NCBI GenBank assembly: GCA_018715175.1
Contig: DVME01000065.1
Span: forward strand, 1-42,273
Length of the DNA stretch: 42,273 nt
Direction of reading: 5' to 3'
DNA from: Candidatus Limiplasma stercoravium
GTDB taxonomy: Bacteria; Bacillota; Clostridia; Christensenellales; Aristaeellaceae
Both the position numbers and the translations under genes were made by a program. The notes beneath the pieces are model-generated. The model ran no database searches, was not told the origin of the DNA, and saw nothing but the letters and a program-made list of their open reading frames with translations. Below are positions 9,166 through 16,124 of the stretch, in pieces; positions within the stretch are counted from its first letter, which is position 1; each line of letters starts with the position of its first letter.

Positions 9166-10094
9166 TGTCTAAACTGACAAGACCATTTTGCGCGCTCCTG
9201 TGCGCCTTCCTTGCGTTCCTATGGCTTCCCGCGCAGGCCCAGGAAAGCGTTGGCATCTGCTATCAGGTCAGCGGCGGCGCCAACGAGATAACGATCCTGG
9301 GTTCCATCCACATCGGCGATGAAGCCATGTATCCCATGGGAAGCCACATCACCGATGCTTTGGAGCGTGCGGACATCCTGGCCTACGAGTGCGATACCAC
9401 CAGCGCCGAAGCGCAACTTCTCAGCCTACGGGCCATAACGTATCCCATCGGGGAGACTTTGGAGGATCATCTTACACCGGAGACTTTTGACTTGGTGGAA
9501 AGCGCTGCCGAAGCGTTGGGATACCCCATTTCCATGTTCAACGGCATGCGGCCCTATTCCGTCGTATCCCTTTTGTCCCTTGAAACGATTTCGGCCCAAT
9601 GGGGCGCAGATGCGTCGAACGCTTTGGCATATGGCGTGGAAAACCAGGTGCGAGCCTTGGCCGGCGATAAACCCGTGGTCTATCTGGAAACCACGCAGGA
9701 ACAGCTGGATATGCTCGCCGGATTCTCCGATGAACTGCAAGACGAATTGGTGCGGCAAAGCTGCCTGGAGGTCTTGCTTGTTAAGGAAGGCGCGGATTTT
9801 GAGAACACCGTGGCGGACTGGCCGCGCTTATGGCGCGAAGGCGACGCGGAGTCGTTTGCCGCCTCGGTTTGGGAAGACGAAGGGTTGGACGGCGAGCTGA
9901 TGGCGGAGTATTACGACGCCGTCCTCACCCAACGCAACCTGCGCATGGCGCAGCGCCTTTGCCAATGGCTTGAAGACGGAGAAGGACACAGCTACTTTGT
10001 CGTCGTGGGCCTGCTGCATTTGGTTTTGGAAGAGGATAGCGTGCTCAAGCACCTGGAGGACAGCGGCTACACCGTTACGCGCGTTGTTCCGTAA
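9165..10094 (+). CDS. Secreted TraB/GumN family protein
   Basis: 309 residues with a clear signal peptide (hydrophobic 8-22, cleavage near AQAQ). The TraB/GumN pattern is present: ITILGSIHIG near residue 43-51, an ERADILAYECD segment, and a C-terminal GLLHLVLEEDSVL followed by GYTV. The family is thought to include Tiki-like metalloproteases; His48 in GSIHIG and the late GLLHL His fit this. No substrate can be stated. The ATG overlaps the helicase stop by one base (TAATG) and has a GGAGG site, so it is the third gene of the same transcript. Confidence 0.88.
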   Translation: MSKLTRPFCALLCAFLAFLWLPAQAQESVGICYQVSGGANEITILGSIHIGDEAMYPMGSHITDALERADILAYECDTTSAEAQLLSLRAITYPIGETLEDHLTPETFDLVESAAEALGYPISMFNGMRPYSVVSLLSLETISAQWGADASNALAYGVENQVRALAGDKPVVYLETTQEQLDMLAGFSDELQDELVRQSCLEVLLVKEGADFENTVADWPRLWREGDAESFAASVWEDEGLDGELMAEYYDAVLTQRNLRMAQRLCQWLEDGEGHSYFVVVGLLHLVLEEDSVLKHLEDSGYTVTRVVP

Positions 10095-10120
10095 TGTTGC
10101 AAAATGGCCGCCGGTTTTGC

Positions 10121-10147
10121 ACACCCTTGCCGCCCCGTCATATCGTG
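10121..10147 (+). promoter_or_regulatory. Weak candidate mother-cell (sigma-E/K-like) promoter
   Basis: AC (10121-10122), 16 bases, then CATATCGTG (10139-10147). This resembles the sigma-K pattern (AC, 16, CATANNNTA) with one mismatch at the last base. It lies about 80 bases before the Cys-rich gene. Short motifs like this occur by chance, so confidence is low. Confidence 0.25.
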
Positions 10148-10227
10148 GGAGTGAACGGCAGCAAGGGACGCACCGGGCAGGCGAACCCGCGCCTCCCTGC
10201 GGCCGAACCAGAAAAGGAGGCGTGAAA

Positions 10228-11019
10228 ATGTCCTTTTACAGCTACAAAAACGCAAATCCTTGCTCCTGCCCCGGGGTCATCTCCGGCAGCGCGCTGGACG
10301 GCTTGCAGGAAAAGGTTTGCATCCAGGTCAAAAGGGTGTACGACAGCTGCCTGCAACAGGAACAGCTTGACGACAAGCTGGTGACCATTACCAGCTATGC
10401 CATGGTAGCCAACAACAACTGCTGCAACTGCTGCTGCGACTCTGACAACACCGAGACCGTGCCGCCCACGTCCGCGCCCGTACCGCCCATCACGTTTGAA
10501 AGCTGCCGTTCCACCACGACTGAGGGCACCATTCGCAACCTGACCGTCGAGCGTCTGTGCGACCGGCCTTGCTTTGCCCGCGTGCGTGCCAAGATCGACG
10601 TGCCCATCGATATCCTGTTCGTGGACAGCCGCTGCGTGGAGTACATCGGCAAGGGCGTGATCACGGTCGACAAGGATGTGCTGCTGTCCATCCCCGACGA
10701 GTCCATCGTGCCTTACTGCATGGAAAGCATGGTCAGCGCGATTTGCGTGGCCGGTACCTACGAAGGCAACAACACCTTCAAGCTCACCGTTTGCGTCACC
10801 GTGGTGCTCAAAGTGCTGGCGCAGGTGGAAATCCTGGTGCCTTCCTACGGCTTCTGCCCCATCCCGCCCTGCGAAGAATTCGCGGAGAACGTTTGCGACG
10901 AATTTTTCTCCCTTCCGCTTTTCCCGCCCGCTTCTCTGTGCAACAACGACGAGGTGGCCATCAACAATCCTGCGTGCAACACAGGCAACTGCGGGTGCTG
11001 CGGCTGCCGCAGAAACTAA
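10228..11019 (+). CDS. Cys-rich protein, probable spore-surface component
   Basis: 263 residues with about 25 cysteines, many clustered: NNNCCNCCCDSD near 63-74 and the tail GNCGCCGCRRN. It has no signal peptide or membrane segment. The middle (about 110-225) is a regular beta-rich stretch, with ARVRAKIDVPIDILFVDSR, GKGVITVDKDVLLSIP and ESIVPYCMESMVSAI, that resembles DUF3794/SPOCS-type spore-coat domains; this match is by eye and tentative. Cysteine-rich, cytosolically made proteins of this kind are typical of clostridial spore coat and exosporium. The ATG at 10228 is chosen because AAGGAGG ends seven bases before it; a GTG two codons earlier is too close to the SD. It stands apart from the TraB gene by 133 bases. 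Confidence 0.7.
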   Translation: MSFYSYKNANPCSCPGVISGSALDGLQEKVCIQVKRVYDSCLQQEQLDDKLVTITSYAMVANNNCCNCCCDSDNTETVPPTSAPVPPITFESCRSTTTEGTIRNLTVERLCDRPCFARVRAKIDVPIDILFVDSRCVEYIGKGVITVDKDVLLSIPDESIVPYCMESMVSAICVAGTYEGNNTFKLTVCVTVVLKVLAQVEILVPSYGFCPIPPCEEFAENVCDEFFSLPLFPPASLCNNDEVAINNPACNTGNCGCCGCRRN

Positions 11020-11059
11020 ACCGACATCAGCCGGGGAAACCCGACCGATACAGCAAAGC

Positions 11060-11093
11060 AAAAAGACGTGCCGCATAACATTGCGGCACGTCT
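11060..11093 (-). terminator. Intrinsic terminator for rarA transcripts (minus strand)
   Basis: A perfect 12-bp stem (11064-11075 with 11082-11093) and a six-base loop. Read on the minus strand it is followed by TTTTT (11064-11060). On the plus strand there is no T-run after it, so it mainly serves the leftward rarA operon, after the repeat cassette. Confidence 0.7.
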
Positions 11094-11098
11094 CAGCG

Positions 11099-11134
11099 TG
11101 TCGAAAAAGCTCGCCGCGGCGAGCTTTTTCGACA
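11099..11134. repeat. Perfect 36-bp palindrome with internal A5/T5 runs
   Basis: The 36 bases read identically on both strands. The core GCTCGCCG/CGGCGAGC is flanked by AAAAA on the left and TTTTT on the right, so RNA from either strand would form a GC stem followed by a U-run: a possible two-way terminator. It lies at the left end of the repeat cassette. Confidence 0.85.
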
Positions 11135-11216
11135 GATTTGCGCCGTCCGCCTACTCCGCCTTCGGCTCCGCCGGGCGGCGGACGACGTAAGGAAACCTTG
11201 CTGCGCAAGGATTCCG

Positions 11217-11302
11217 AACCCACCGCGCATGTCGCTGGGTTCGGAAGGCAGCTCGGAGGGCTGCGGCCCTCCGAACCTCCCAGAAGGTTTTTTGACAGTC
11301 TG
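11217..11302 (+). repeat. Dispersed intergenic repeat, copy 1 (86 bp)
   Basis: These 86 bases are identical to the reverse complement of 42188-42273. They hold the TGGGTTCGGAA arm of one hairpin and the whole TCGGAGGGC/GCCCTCCGA hairpin. Seen from rarA (minus strand), the order is stop codon, GC hairpin, then AGACTGTC and the repeat. The full element probably runs on to about 11099. Confidence 0.9.
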
Positions 11303-11335
11303 CGGGCCCGGCGAACCGCCGGGCCCGGCTTTTTT
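11303..11335 (+). terminator. Intrinsic terminator (plus strand) after the Cys-rich gene
   Basis: CGGGCCCGGCG (11303-11313) pairs with CGCCGGGCCCG (11317-11327), followed by GC and six T's. It overlaps the last codon of rarA on the other strand. It would stop any rightward transcript crossing the repeat cassette. Confidence 0.75.
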
Positions 11336-12647
11336 ATTCCTTGCGCCATTGCAAAATCTGCTCCAGGCGCTCCTTGTAGCGCGCTTCCAATCCCTCCTGC
11401 GTGGGGTGGTAATACCGCCGCCCCCGAAGGCTCTGCGGCAGGCATTCCATGCGTGCGATCTTGCCGGGCACGTCGTGGGCGTACTGGTAGTCCTTGCCGT
11501 AGCCCAGGTCTTTCATCAGGCCGGTGGGCGCGTTGCGAATCGTCAGGGGCACGGGCTCGGCCGGGGTTTCGCGCGCGTCCTGGGCGGCCTGGTTGTAGGC
11601 GGTGTAGCAGGCGTTGGACTTGGGCGAAAGCGACAGGTACACCACCGCGTGCGCCAGGTGGACGTTGCATTCCGGCATGCCCAAAAAATGGCACGCCTGG
11701 TACGCCGCCACCGCCACCTCCAGCGCGCGCGAATCGGCGATGCCCACGTCCTCGCTGGCAAAGCGCACCACGCGCCTGGCCACATACAGGGGATCCTCGC
11801 CGGCCTCCAGCATGCGCGCCAGCCAGTACAGGGCGGCGTCGGGGTCGGAGTTGCGCATGGACTTGTGCAGGGCGGAAATGAGGTTGTAGTGTTCCTCGCC
11901 GGCCTTGTCGTACATCAGGGACTTGCGCGACACGCATTGGCGCAGGGTGTCCCGGGTAACGGTTATGGCGCCGGACGAATCCACGTCGCCGTTGAGAACC
12001 ACCATTTCCAGGGTGGACAGGGCGGTGCGGGCGTCGCCGTTGGCGAAGGAGGCCACGAGGGAAAGCAGCTCGTCGTCGATGTGAACGGTCTGGCCGCCAA
12101 AGCCGCGGGGATCGGTGAGGGCGCGGCGCAGAAGGCCGGTCAGCTCGTCCTGGCGCAAGGGCTGGAGCACAAAGACTTTGCAGCGGGACAGCAAGGCGCT
12201 GTTGAGCTCAAAACTGGGGTTTTCGGTCGTGGCGCCGATGAGGATGATGCTGCCCTTTTCCATAAAGGGCAAAAAGCCGTCCTGCTGGGCCTTGTTGAAG
12301 CGGTGGATTTCATCGACGAACACCACGGTGCGTTCGCCGGTCAAGCGGGCGGCGTCGGCGCGCTGCATGACCTCGCGGATTTCGCGGATGCCGCTGGTCA
12401 CCGCCGAAAAGGTGATGAACTCCGCGCGGGTACCGCGGGCGATGATGCGGGCGAGGGTGGTTTTGCCCACGCCGGGGGGCCCCCAGAAGATCATGGAGCA
12501 AAGCTGATCGCGCTCGATGAGGCGGCTGAGAACCTTGCCGGGGCCCAGGAGATGGCGCTGGCCCACGAACTCGTCCAGGGATTCGGGGCGCAGGCGGGCC
12601 GCCAGGGGCTGGCTGGGGTCGGAGGAAAAGAAGGTTTGCTGATCCAT
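11334..12647 (-). CDS. rarA: Replication-associated recombination protein A (RarA/MgsA)
   Basis: 437 residues, the normal length. An AAA+ ATPase related to clamp loaders and RuvB; it works on single-stranded DNA and stalled forks with SSB. Seen: the family start LAARLRPESLDEFVGQRHLL, Walker A GPPGVGKT (56-63), Walker B VVFVDEIHRFNK (DEIH 112-115), sensor 1 GATTENPSFELN, and the C-terminal tetramerisation part with LARMLEAGEDPLYVARRVVR and GMPECNVHLAHAVVYL. It starts 18 bases after the stop of cimA and is the last gene of a four-gene minus-strand run. Its 3' end overlaps a plus-strand terminator. Confidence 0.96.
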   Translation of the reverse strand: MDQQTFFSSDPSQPLAARLRPESLDEFVGQRHLLGPGKVLSRLIERDQLCSMIFWGPPGVGKTTLARIIARGTRAEFITFSAVTSGIREIREVMQRADAARLTGERTVVFVDEIHRFNKAQQDGFLPFMEKGSIILIGATTENPSFELNSALLSRCKVFVLQPLRQDELTGLLRRALTDPRGFGGQTVHIDDELLSLVASFANGDARTALSTLEMVVLNGDVDSSGAITVTRDTLRQCVSRKSLMYDKAGEEHYNLISALHKSMRNSDPDAALYWLARMLEAGEDPLYVARRVVRFASEDVGIADSRALEVAVAAYQACHFLGMPECNVHLAHAVVYLSLSPKSNACYTAYNQAAQDARETPAEPVPLTIRNAPTGLMKDLGYGKDYQYAHDVPGKIARMECLPQSLRGRRYYHPTQEGLEARYKERLEQILQWRKE

Positions 12648-12665
12648 GGGCGCCTCCCAACGCGG

Positions 12666-14231
12666 TCAGGCCACGAAAGCCAAAAAGTACTCCACCGAAT
12701 CCATGAGCGCCATGAGGCAGGCGTGGATGATGTTGGAGCTGACCCCGGTGGTGCTCCACGCCTGGCGGCCGTCGGTGCTTTCAATGAGCACGCGCACGAC
12801 GCTGGCGGTGCCGCCCGCGTTGATGACGCGCACCTTAAAATCGCTCAGGCGCATTTGCTCGGTGGCGGGATAGAACACGCGCAGGGCCTTGCGCAAAGCC
12901 AAGTCCAGGGCGTTGACGGGGCCGTCGCCCTCGGCGGCGTTGATTTCCTCCGTGCCGTCCACGCGAATCTTGATGTACGCCTGGGCGCTGCGCTCGTCGC
13001 GGGCCGCGCCGCTAAGAACGTGAAAATCCAGCACCTCAAAGTAGCGCCGGCGCAGGCCCAGGGTGTCCAGGGCCATGAGGTCAAAGCTGCCGTCGGCGTT
13101 TTCGTAGGCGTAGCCGCGCTGCTCGCGGCGCTTGAGGCGCTCGGTGACGCGTTTGACGCGCGGGTCGTCGCGCTCCAGCTGGGGCACCAGGCGCTTGAGG
13201 CGCGCGTATACCCCGGCGCGGCCCGCCTGGTCGCTGAGCAAAAAGCGGCGGCGGTTGCCCACGGCCTCGGGCGGCACGTGCTCGAAGCTGGCCTCGTCCT
13301 TGACCACGCCGTCGATGTGCATGCCGCCTTTGTGCGAAAACGCGCCGTACCCCACATAGGGCGCGCGGGGATTGGGCGTGAGGTTCATGATCTCCACGAT
13401 TTCCCGCGAGGTCTGCGTCAAAAGCGGCAGGTTCTGCGGCGGAATCACCCGGTAGCCCAGCTTGAGTTGCAGCGTGGGCAAAAGCGTACCCAAACAGGCG
13501 TTGCCGCACCGCTCGCCCACGCCGCCCACCGTCACCTGCGCCATGGACGCGCCCGCGTCCACGCACGCCAGGCTCCCGGCCACGGCCAGGCCCATGTCGT
13601 CATGGCAATGGATGCCCACCTTCACCCCGTCAAAAGCCGCCCGCACCTCCGCGGTGCGCGCGCGCATGGCCTCGGGCATGGATCCGCCCCGCGTGTCGCA
13701 CAGCACCAGCGTGTCCGCCCCGCCGCGCGCCGCCGCGCGCAGCGCTTCAAAGGCATAGTCGCGCTCGGTGAGCGCGCCGTCGAAAAAGTGCTCGGCGTCA
13801 AAGAGCACGCGCAACCCGCGCGCGCGCAAAAACGCCACGCTCTGCTCGATCATGCGCAGGTTTTCCTGGGGCGTCACGCGCAGGACGTCGCGCACCTGGC
13901 GCACGTCCGCCTTGCCAAACACCGACACCACCGGCTGCCCCGCGTTGACCAGCGCGGCCAGGGCAGAATCGTCCGCTGGGTCGGCCCCGGCGCGGCAGGT
14001 ACTGCCAAAGGGCACCAGCACAGCGCCGCTCAAAAAGGGCGCGCGCCGGGCCAGGGCGAAAAACGCCTCGTCCTTGGGGTTGGCGCCCGGGTTGCCGCCC
14101 TCGATGAGCGGCACGCCCAGCCGGTCCAATAGCCCGGCGATCTTGCGCTTGTCCTCCAGGGAATGCTCCACGCCTCCGCCCTGCGCCCCGTCGCGCAGGG
14201 TGGTATCCAAAAGCTCGATGATCCTTTCCAT
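12666..14231 (-). CDS. cimA: (R)-citramalate synthase
   Basis: 521 residues. It condenses pyruvate and acetyl-CoA to (R)-citramalate, the first step of the threonine-independent route to isoleucine. The TIM-barrel start TTLRDGAQ lies at residues 10-17, and IEGGNPGANPKD follows; the TLRDGAQ form and the NPKD element separate this group from isopropylmalate and homocitrate synthases. Also present are GIHCHDDMGLAVAGSLACVD, GGVGERCGNA and GGMHIDGVVKDEASFEHV. A LeuA-type allosteric C-terminal domain (about 400-521) suggests feedback by isoleucine. Fourteen bases separate it from the serine hydrolase gene upstream. No leu or ilv genes are nearby. Confidence 0.92.
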   Translation of the reverse strand: MERIIELLDTTLRDGAQGGGVEHSLEDKRKIAGLLDRLGVPLIEGGNPGANPKDEAFFALARRAPFLSGAVLVPFGSTCRAGADPADDSALAALVNAGQPVVSVFGKADVRQVRDVLRVTPQENLRMIEQSVAFLRARGLRVLFDAEHFFDGALTERDYAFEALRAAARGGADTLVLCDTRGGSMPEAMRARTAEVRAAFDGVKVGIHCHDDMGLAVAGSLACVDAGASMAQVTVGGVGERCGNACLGTLLPTLQLKLGYRVIPPQNLPLLTQTSREIVEIMNLTPNPRAPYVGYGAFSHKGGMHIDGVVKDEASFEHVPPEAVGNRRRFLLSDQAGRAGVYARLKRLVPQLERDDPRVKRVTERLKRREQRGYAYENADGSFDLMALDTLGLRRRYFEVLDFHVLSGAARDERSAQAYIKIRVDGTEEINAAEGDGPVNALDLALRKALRVFYPATEQMRLSDFKVRVINAGGTASVVRVLIESTDGRQAWSTTGVSSNIIHACLMALMDSVEYFLAFVA

Positions 14232-14245
14232 ATCGGCCTCCTGCG

Positions 14246-15301
14246 TTACTGTGCGCGGGCGTAGACGATGTTATGAATCAACCGCCGGATGCGGTAGATT
14301 TCCAGGCTGTCGCGCGAGGGGCAGACGCGGTTGGTCAAAAACACCACGTACAGCCCGCTTTCGGGATCCAGCGCGAAGCTGGCGCCGGTAAAGCCCGTGT
14401 GTCCCACGGTTTGGGGAGGGAACAGGTCGCCGGCAAAGCCGTTGTCCAGGCTGGGCAGGGCGAAGCCCAGGCCGCGCGCCTGGCCCAGCCCCGGGGTATG
14501 GTTGCGCATGGCCAGGCGCACGGTAGCGGGGCTGAGGTAGCGCGTGCCGTCGGGCAAAGCGCCTTGCAAAGAGAGCATCTGCATGAACAAGGCCAGATCG
14601 TCCATGGTGGAAAACACGCCCGCGTTGCCCGCCACGCCGTTCAAAAAGCGCGCGTTTTCGTCGTGTACCACCCCTTGCAGGCAGCGTCCGTCATCCTGCA
14701 TTTCCGTGGCGGCAATGTTGCCCTCCTGGGGCCGGTAGCCCGTGGAGGTCATACCCAGCGGCGCAAAGACCTCCCGGTTGGCCAGTTGCGAAAGCTCCGT
14801 ATGGTACAGGCATTCCAGCAGCTGGCCCATCAGCAGGTACCCCGCGCAGCAGTAGCGCACCCGGCTGCCCGGCGGCGATTCCAGCGGCGCGTTGAGCAAA
14901 AGCCCGGCGCTTTCCTGCGCCGAACGCGCCAGGCGCCACAAGTGCAGCCCCGTGCCAAACCCCGCCGTATGCGTCAAAAGCTGGCCCACGGTGATGCCGC
15001 GCTTGTCCGCGGGCGCGTCCACAAACGTATCCAGCCGGTCCCACAGGCACAGCCGCCCCGACTCGATCGCGCGCAGCGACAGCATGCCCACCACCAGCGG
15101 CTTGGTGACGGAAGCCAGGTCAAACCGGGTTTGGGCGTTGGCGGGGGGCGCGTCGTCCTCCACGCTCAGGCGGCCCAGGGCGCGGCGGTACAGCACGCGC
15201 TCGCGCCGGCCCACCAAAAGGCACGCCGCGGTGTACGCCCCGCTTTGCAATCCCTCTTGTAAGACGCGTTCCGCGTCGTCCCAGTCCGTCCAATCCCGCA
15301 T
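14246..15301 (-). CDS. Serine hydrolase, beta-lactamase/PBP fold
   Basis: 351 residues, cytosolic by appearance (no signal peptide). It belongs to the class C beta-lactamase/esterase-like family (PF00144). SVTK (64-67) supplies the catalytic Ser and Lys; HTAGFGTGLH and VGHTGFTGAS (the HTG near the end) fit the family. The usual YxN motif is YCC at 150-152, so the Asn is missing. The substrate cannot be predicted; relatives are esterases, D-aminopeptidases or cell-wall enzymes. The ATG at 15301 is chosen because AAAGGGGG precedes it; an in-frame open reading upstream lies inside the HAD gene in a different frame and is not real. It lies 14 bases from both neighbours in the operon. Confidence 0.88.
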   Translation of the reverse strand: MRDWTDWDDAERVLQEGLQSGAYTAACLLVGRRERVLYRRALGRLSVEDDAPPANAQTRFDLASVTKPLVVGMLSLRAIESGRLCLWDRLDTFVDAPADKRGITVGQLLTHTAGFGTGLHLWRLARSAQESAGLLLNAPLESPPGSRVRYCCAGYLLMGQLLECLYHTELSQLANREVFAPLGMTSTGYRPQEGNIAATEMQDDGRCLQGVVHDENARFLNGVAGNAGVFSTMDDLALFMQMLSLQGALPDGTRYLSPATVRLAMRNHTPGLGQARGLGFALPSLDNGFAGDLFPPQTVGHTGFTGASFALDPESGLYVVFLTNRVCPSRDSLEIYRIRRLIHNIVYARAQ

Positions 15302-15315
15302 GGGCACGCCCCCTT

Positions 15316-15981
15316 TCAGCCCTCGTCCCACAGCGCCACGTCCGCCCCCGGCCCCATGCGCTTTCTCAGCGACCGCCGCGGATGAACCGCCACCCGGTGC
15401 GCGCACAGCTGCAACATCGGCCAATCCCCGCCGCTGTCGCCAAAGGCCCACGACGCGGCGTAGTCCAGCGTGTCGCCCCGCGCCGCCAGGTATTCCGCCA
15501 AGCGCAGCGGCTTTTGCACGCCGCGGCAGTTTTCGCCCGCCAAGCGGCCCGTGTACACGCCCTGCTCCACGTGCAGGCGCGTGGCGATGACGCCCTCCAG
15601 CGGCAGGCGGCGCATGAGCGGCTCCAGGTAAAACGACGGCGACGCGCTGAGCAAAAGCACGCTCTTGCCCTCCTGCGCCAGCCGGCAAAGCGTTTGCACG
15701 CCTTGTTTGCGCAGGCGGGGCATCAGTTCCTCCTCGCAAAACGCCTCCGCCAGCGCCTGCATTTGCGCCTGCGTGCGCCCGGCCAAAAAGCCAAGCGCGC
15801 CTTCCTTGGCGCGCGCGGCCGAAGCCAGGCCCAGCCCGTATGCCGCCGCCCACGCCGCCGCCCGCGCCGCGTGGCCCCATCCGGCCGCGCCCCGCCTGCG
15901 GGCAAAGCGCAAAAAGCGGACGATGGAATCCCCCGCGATGAGGGTGCCGTCAAAATCGAACAGCGCGTATGCCTTGAGCAC
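15316..15981 (-). CDS. HAD-IB family phosphatase (SerB-like)
   Basis: 221 residues. Haloacid dehalogenase fold with DFDGTL (D9, D11), a helical cap, LLLSASPSFYL (motif II), a lysine near QKPLRLAEYL and GDSGGDWPML (motif IV). This set is that of the HAD-IB group, which includes phosphoserine phosphatase and other small-molecule phosphatases. Since serA and serC lie in the window and no other serB is seen, it could supply the last step of serine synthesis, but that is inference. The start is GTG at 15981 with AAGGAGG seven bases upstream. First gene of the HAD, serine hydrolase, cimA, rarA run. Confidence 0.88.
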   Translation of the reverse strand: MLKAYALFDFDGTLIAGDSIVRFLRFARRRGAAGWGHAARAAAWAAAYGLGLASAARAKEGALGFLAGRTQAQMQALAEAFCEEELMPRLRKQGVQTLCRLAQEGKSVLLLSASPSFYLEPLMRRLPLEGVIATRLHVEQGVYTGRLAGENCRGVQKPLRLAEYLAARGDTLDYAASWAFGDSGGDWPMLQLCAHRVAVHPRRSLRKRMGPGADVALWDEG

Positions 15982-16027
15982 GGCCCGGCCTCCTTGCTAT
16001 CGTTGCGGCGCGGCGCGCCGTGAGGCG

Positions 16028-16036
16028 AGTATAGCA
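16028..16036 (-). promoter_or_regulatory. Extended -10 promoter for the HAD/cimA/rarA operon
   Basis: On the minus strand TGCTATACT gives an extended -10 (TGn + TATACT at 16033-16028). No good -35 is seen 16-18 bases upstream. It is 47 bases before the GTG at 15981. Confidence 0.45.
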
Positions 16037-16064
16037 CGAAACGCGAAAAAACGCCACCGTTTGC

Positions 16065-16093
16065 TTGCATTCGCCCCTGGCGTATGGTATAAA
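16065..16093 (+). promoter_or_regulatory. Probable sigma-A promoter of the acyltransferase-like gene
   Basis: TTGCAT (16065-16070), 17 bases, TATAAA (16088-16093). The ATG at 16125 follows after a GGGAGGGG site. It is back-to-back with the HAD promoter. Confidence 0.55.
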
Positions 16094-16124
16094 AGCGACG
16101 ATAGCGTTTTGGGGGAGGGGTTTC

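Larger units (their letters stand above)
11020..11333. other. Gene-free stretch: terminators and a hairpin repeat cassette
   Basis: Lies between the Cys-rich gene and the 3' end of rarA. No coding potential is credible. It contains, in order: a 12-bp-stem hairpin (11064-11093), a perfect 36-bp palindrome (11099-11134), a long inverted repeat CGTCCGCC/GGCGGACG (11144-11184), CCTTGC/GCAAGG (11196-11210), an 11-bp stem (11212-11246), a 9-bp stem (11253-11274) and a GC-rich terminator (11303-11335). Part of it (11217-11302) is a dispersed repeat. Confidence 0.85.

Noticed and set aside
11229..14132. A plus-strand open frame of 967 codons across rarA and cimA
   Set aside because: Antisense to two clear genes; rich in His, Gly, Ala and Val as expected from the opposite strand of GC-rich coding DNA.
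14246..15880. An apparent fusion of a serine hydrolase with a 193-residue N-terminal extension
   Set aside because: The extension is the HAD hydrolase gene read in the wrong frame; the hydrolase has its own SD and ATG at 15301.
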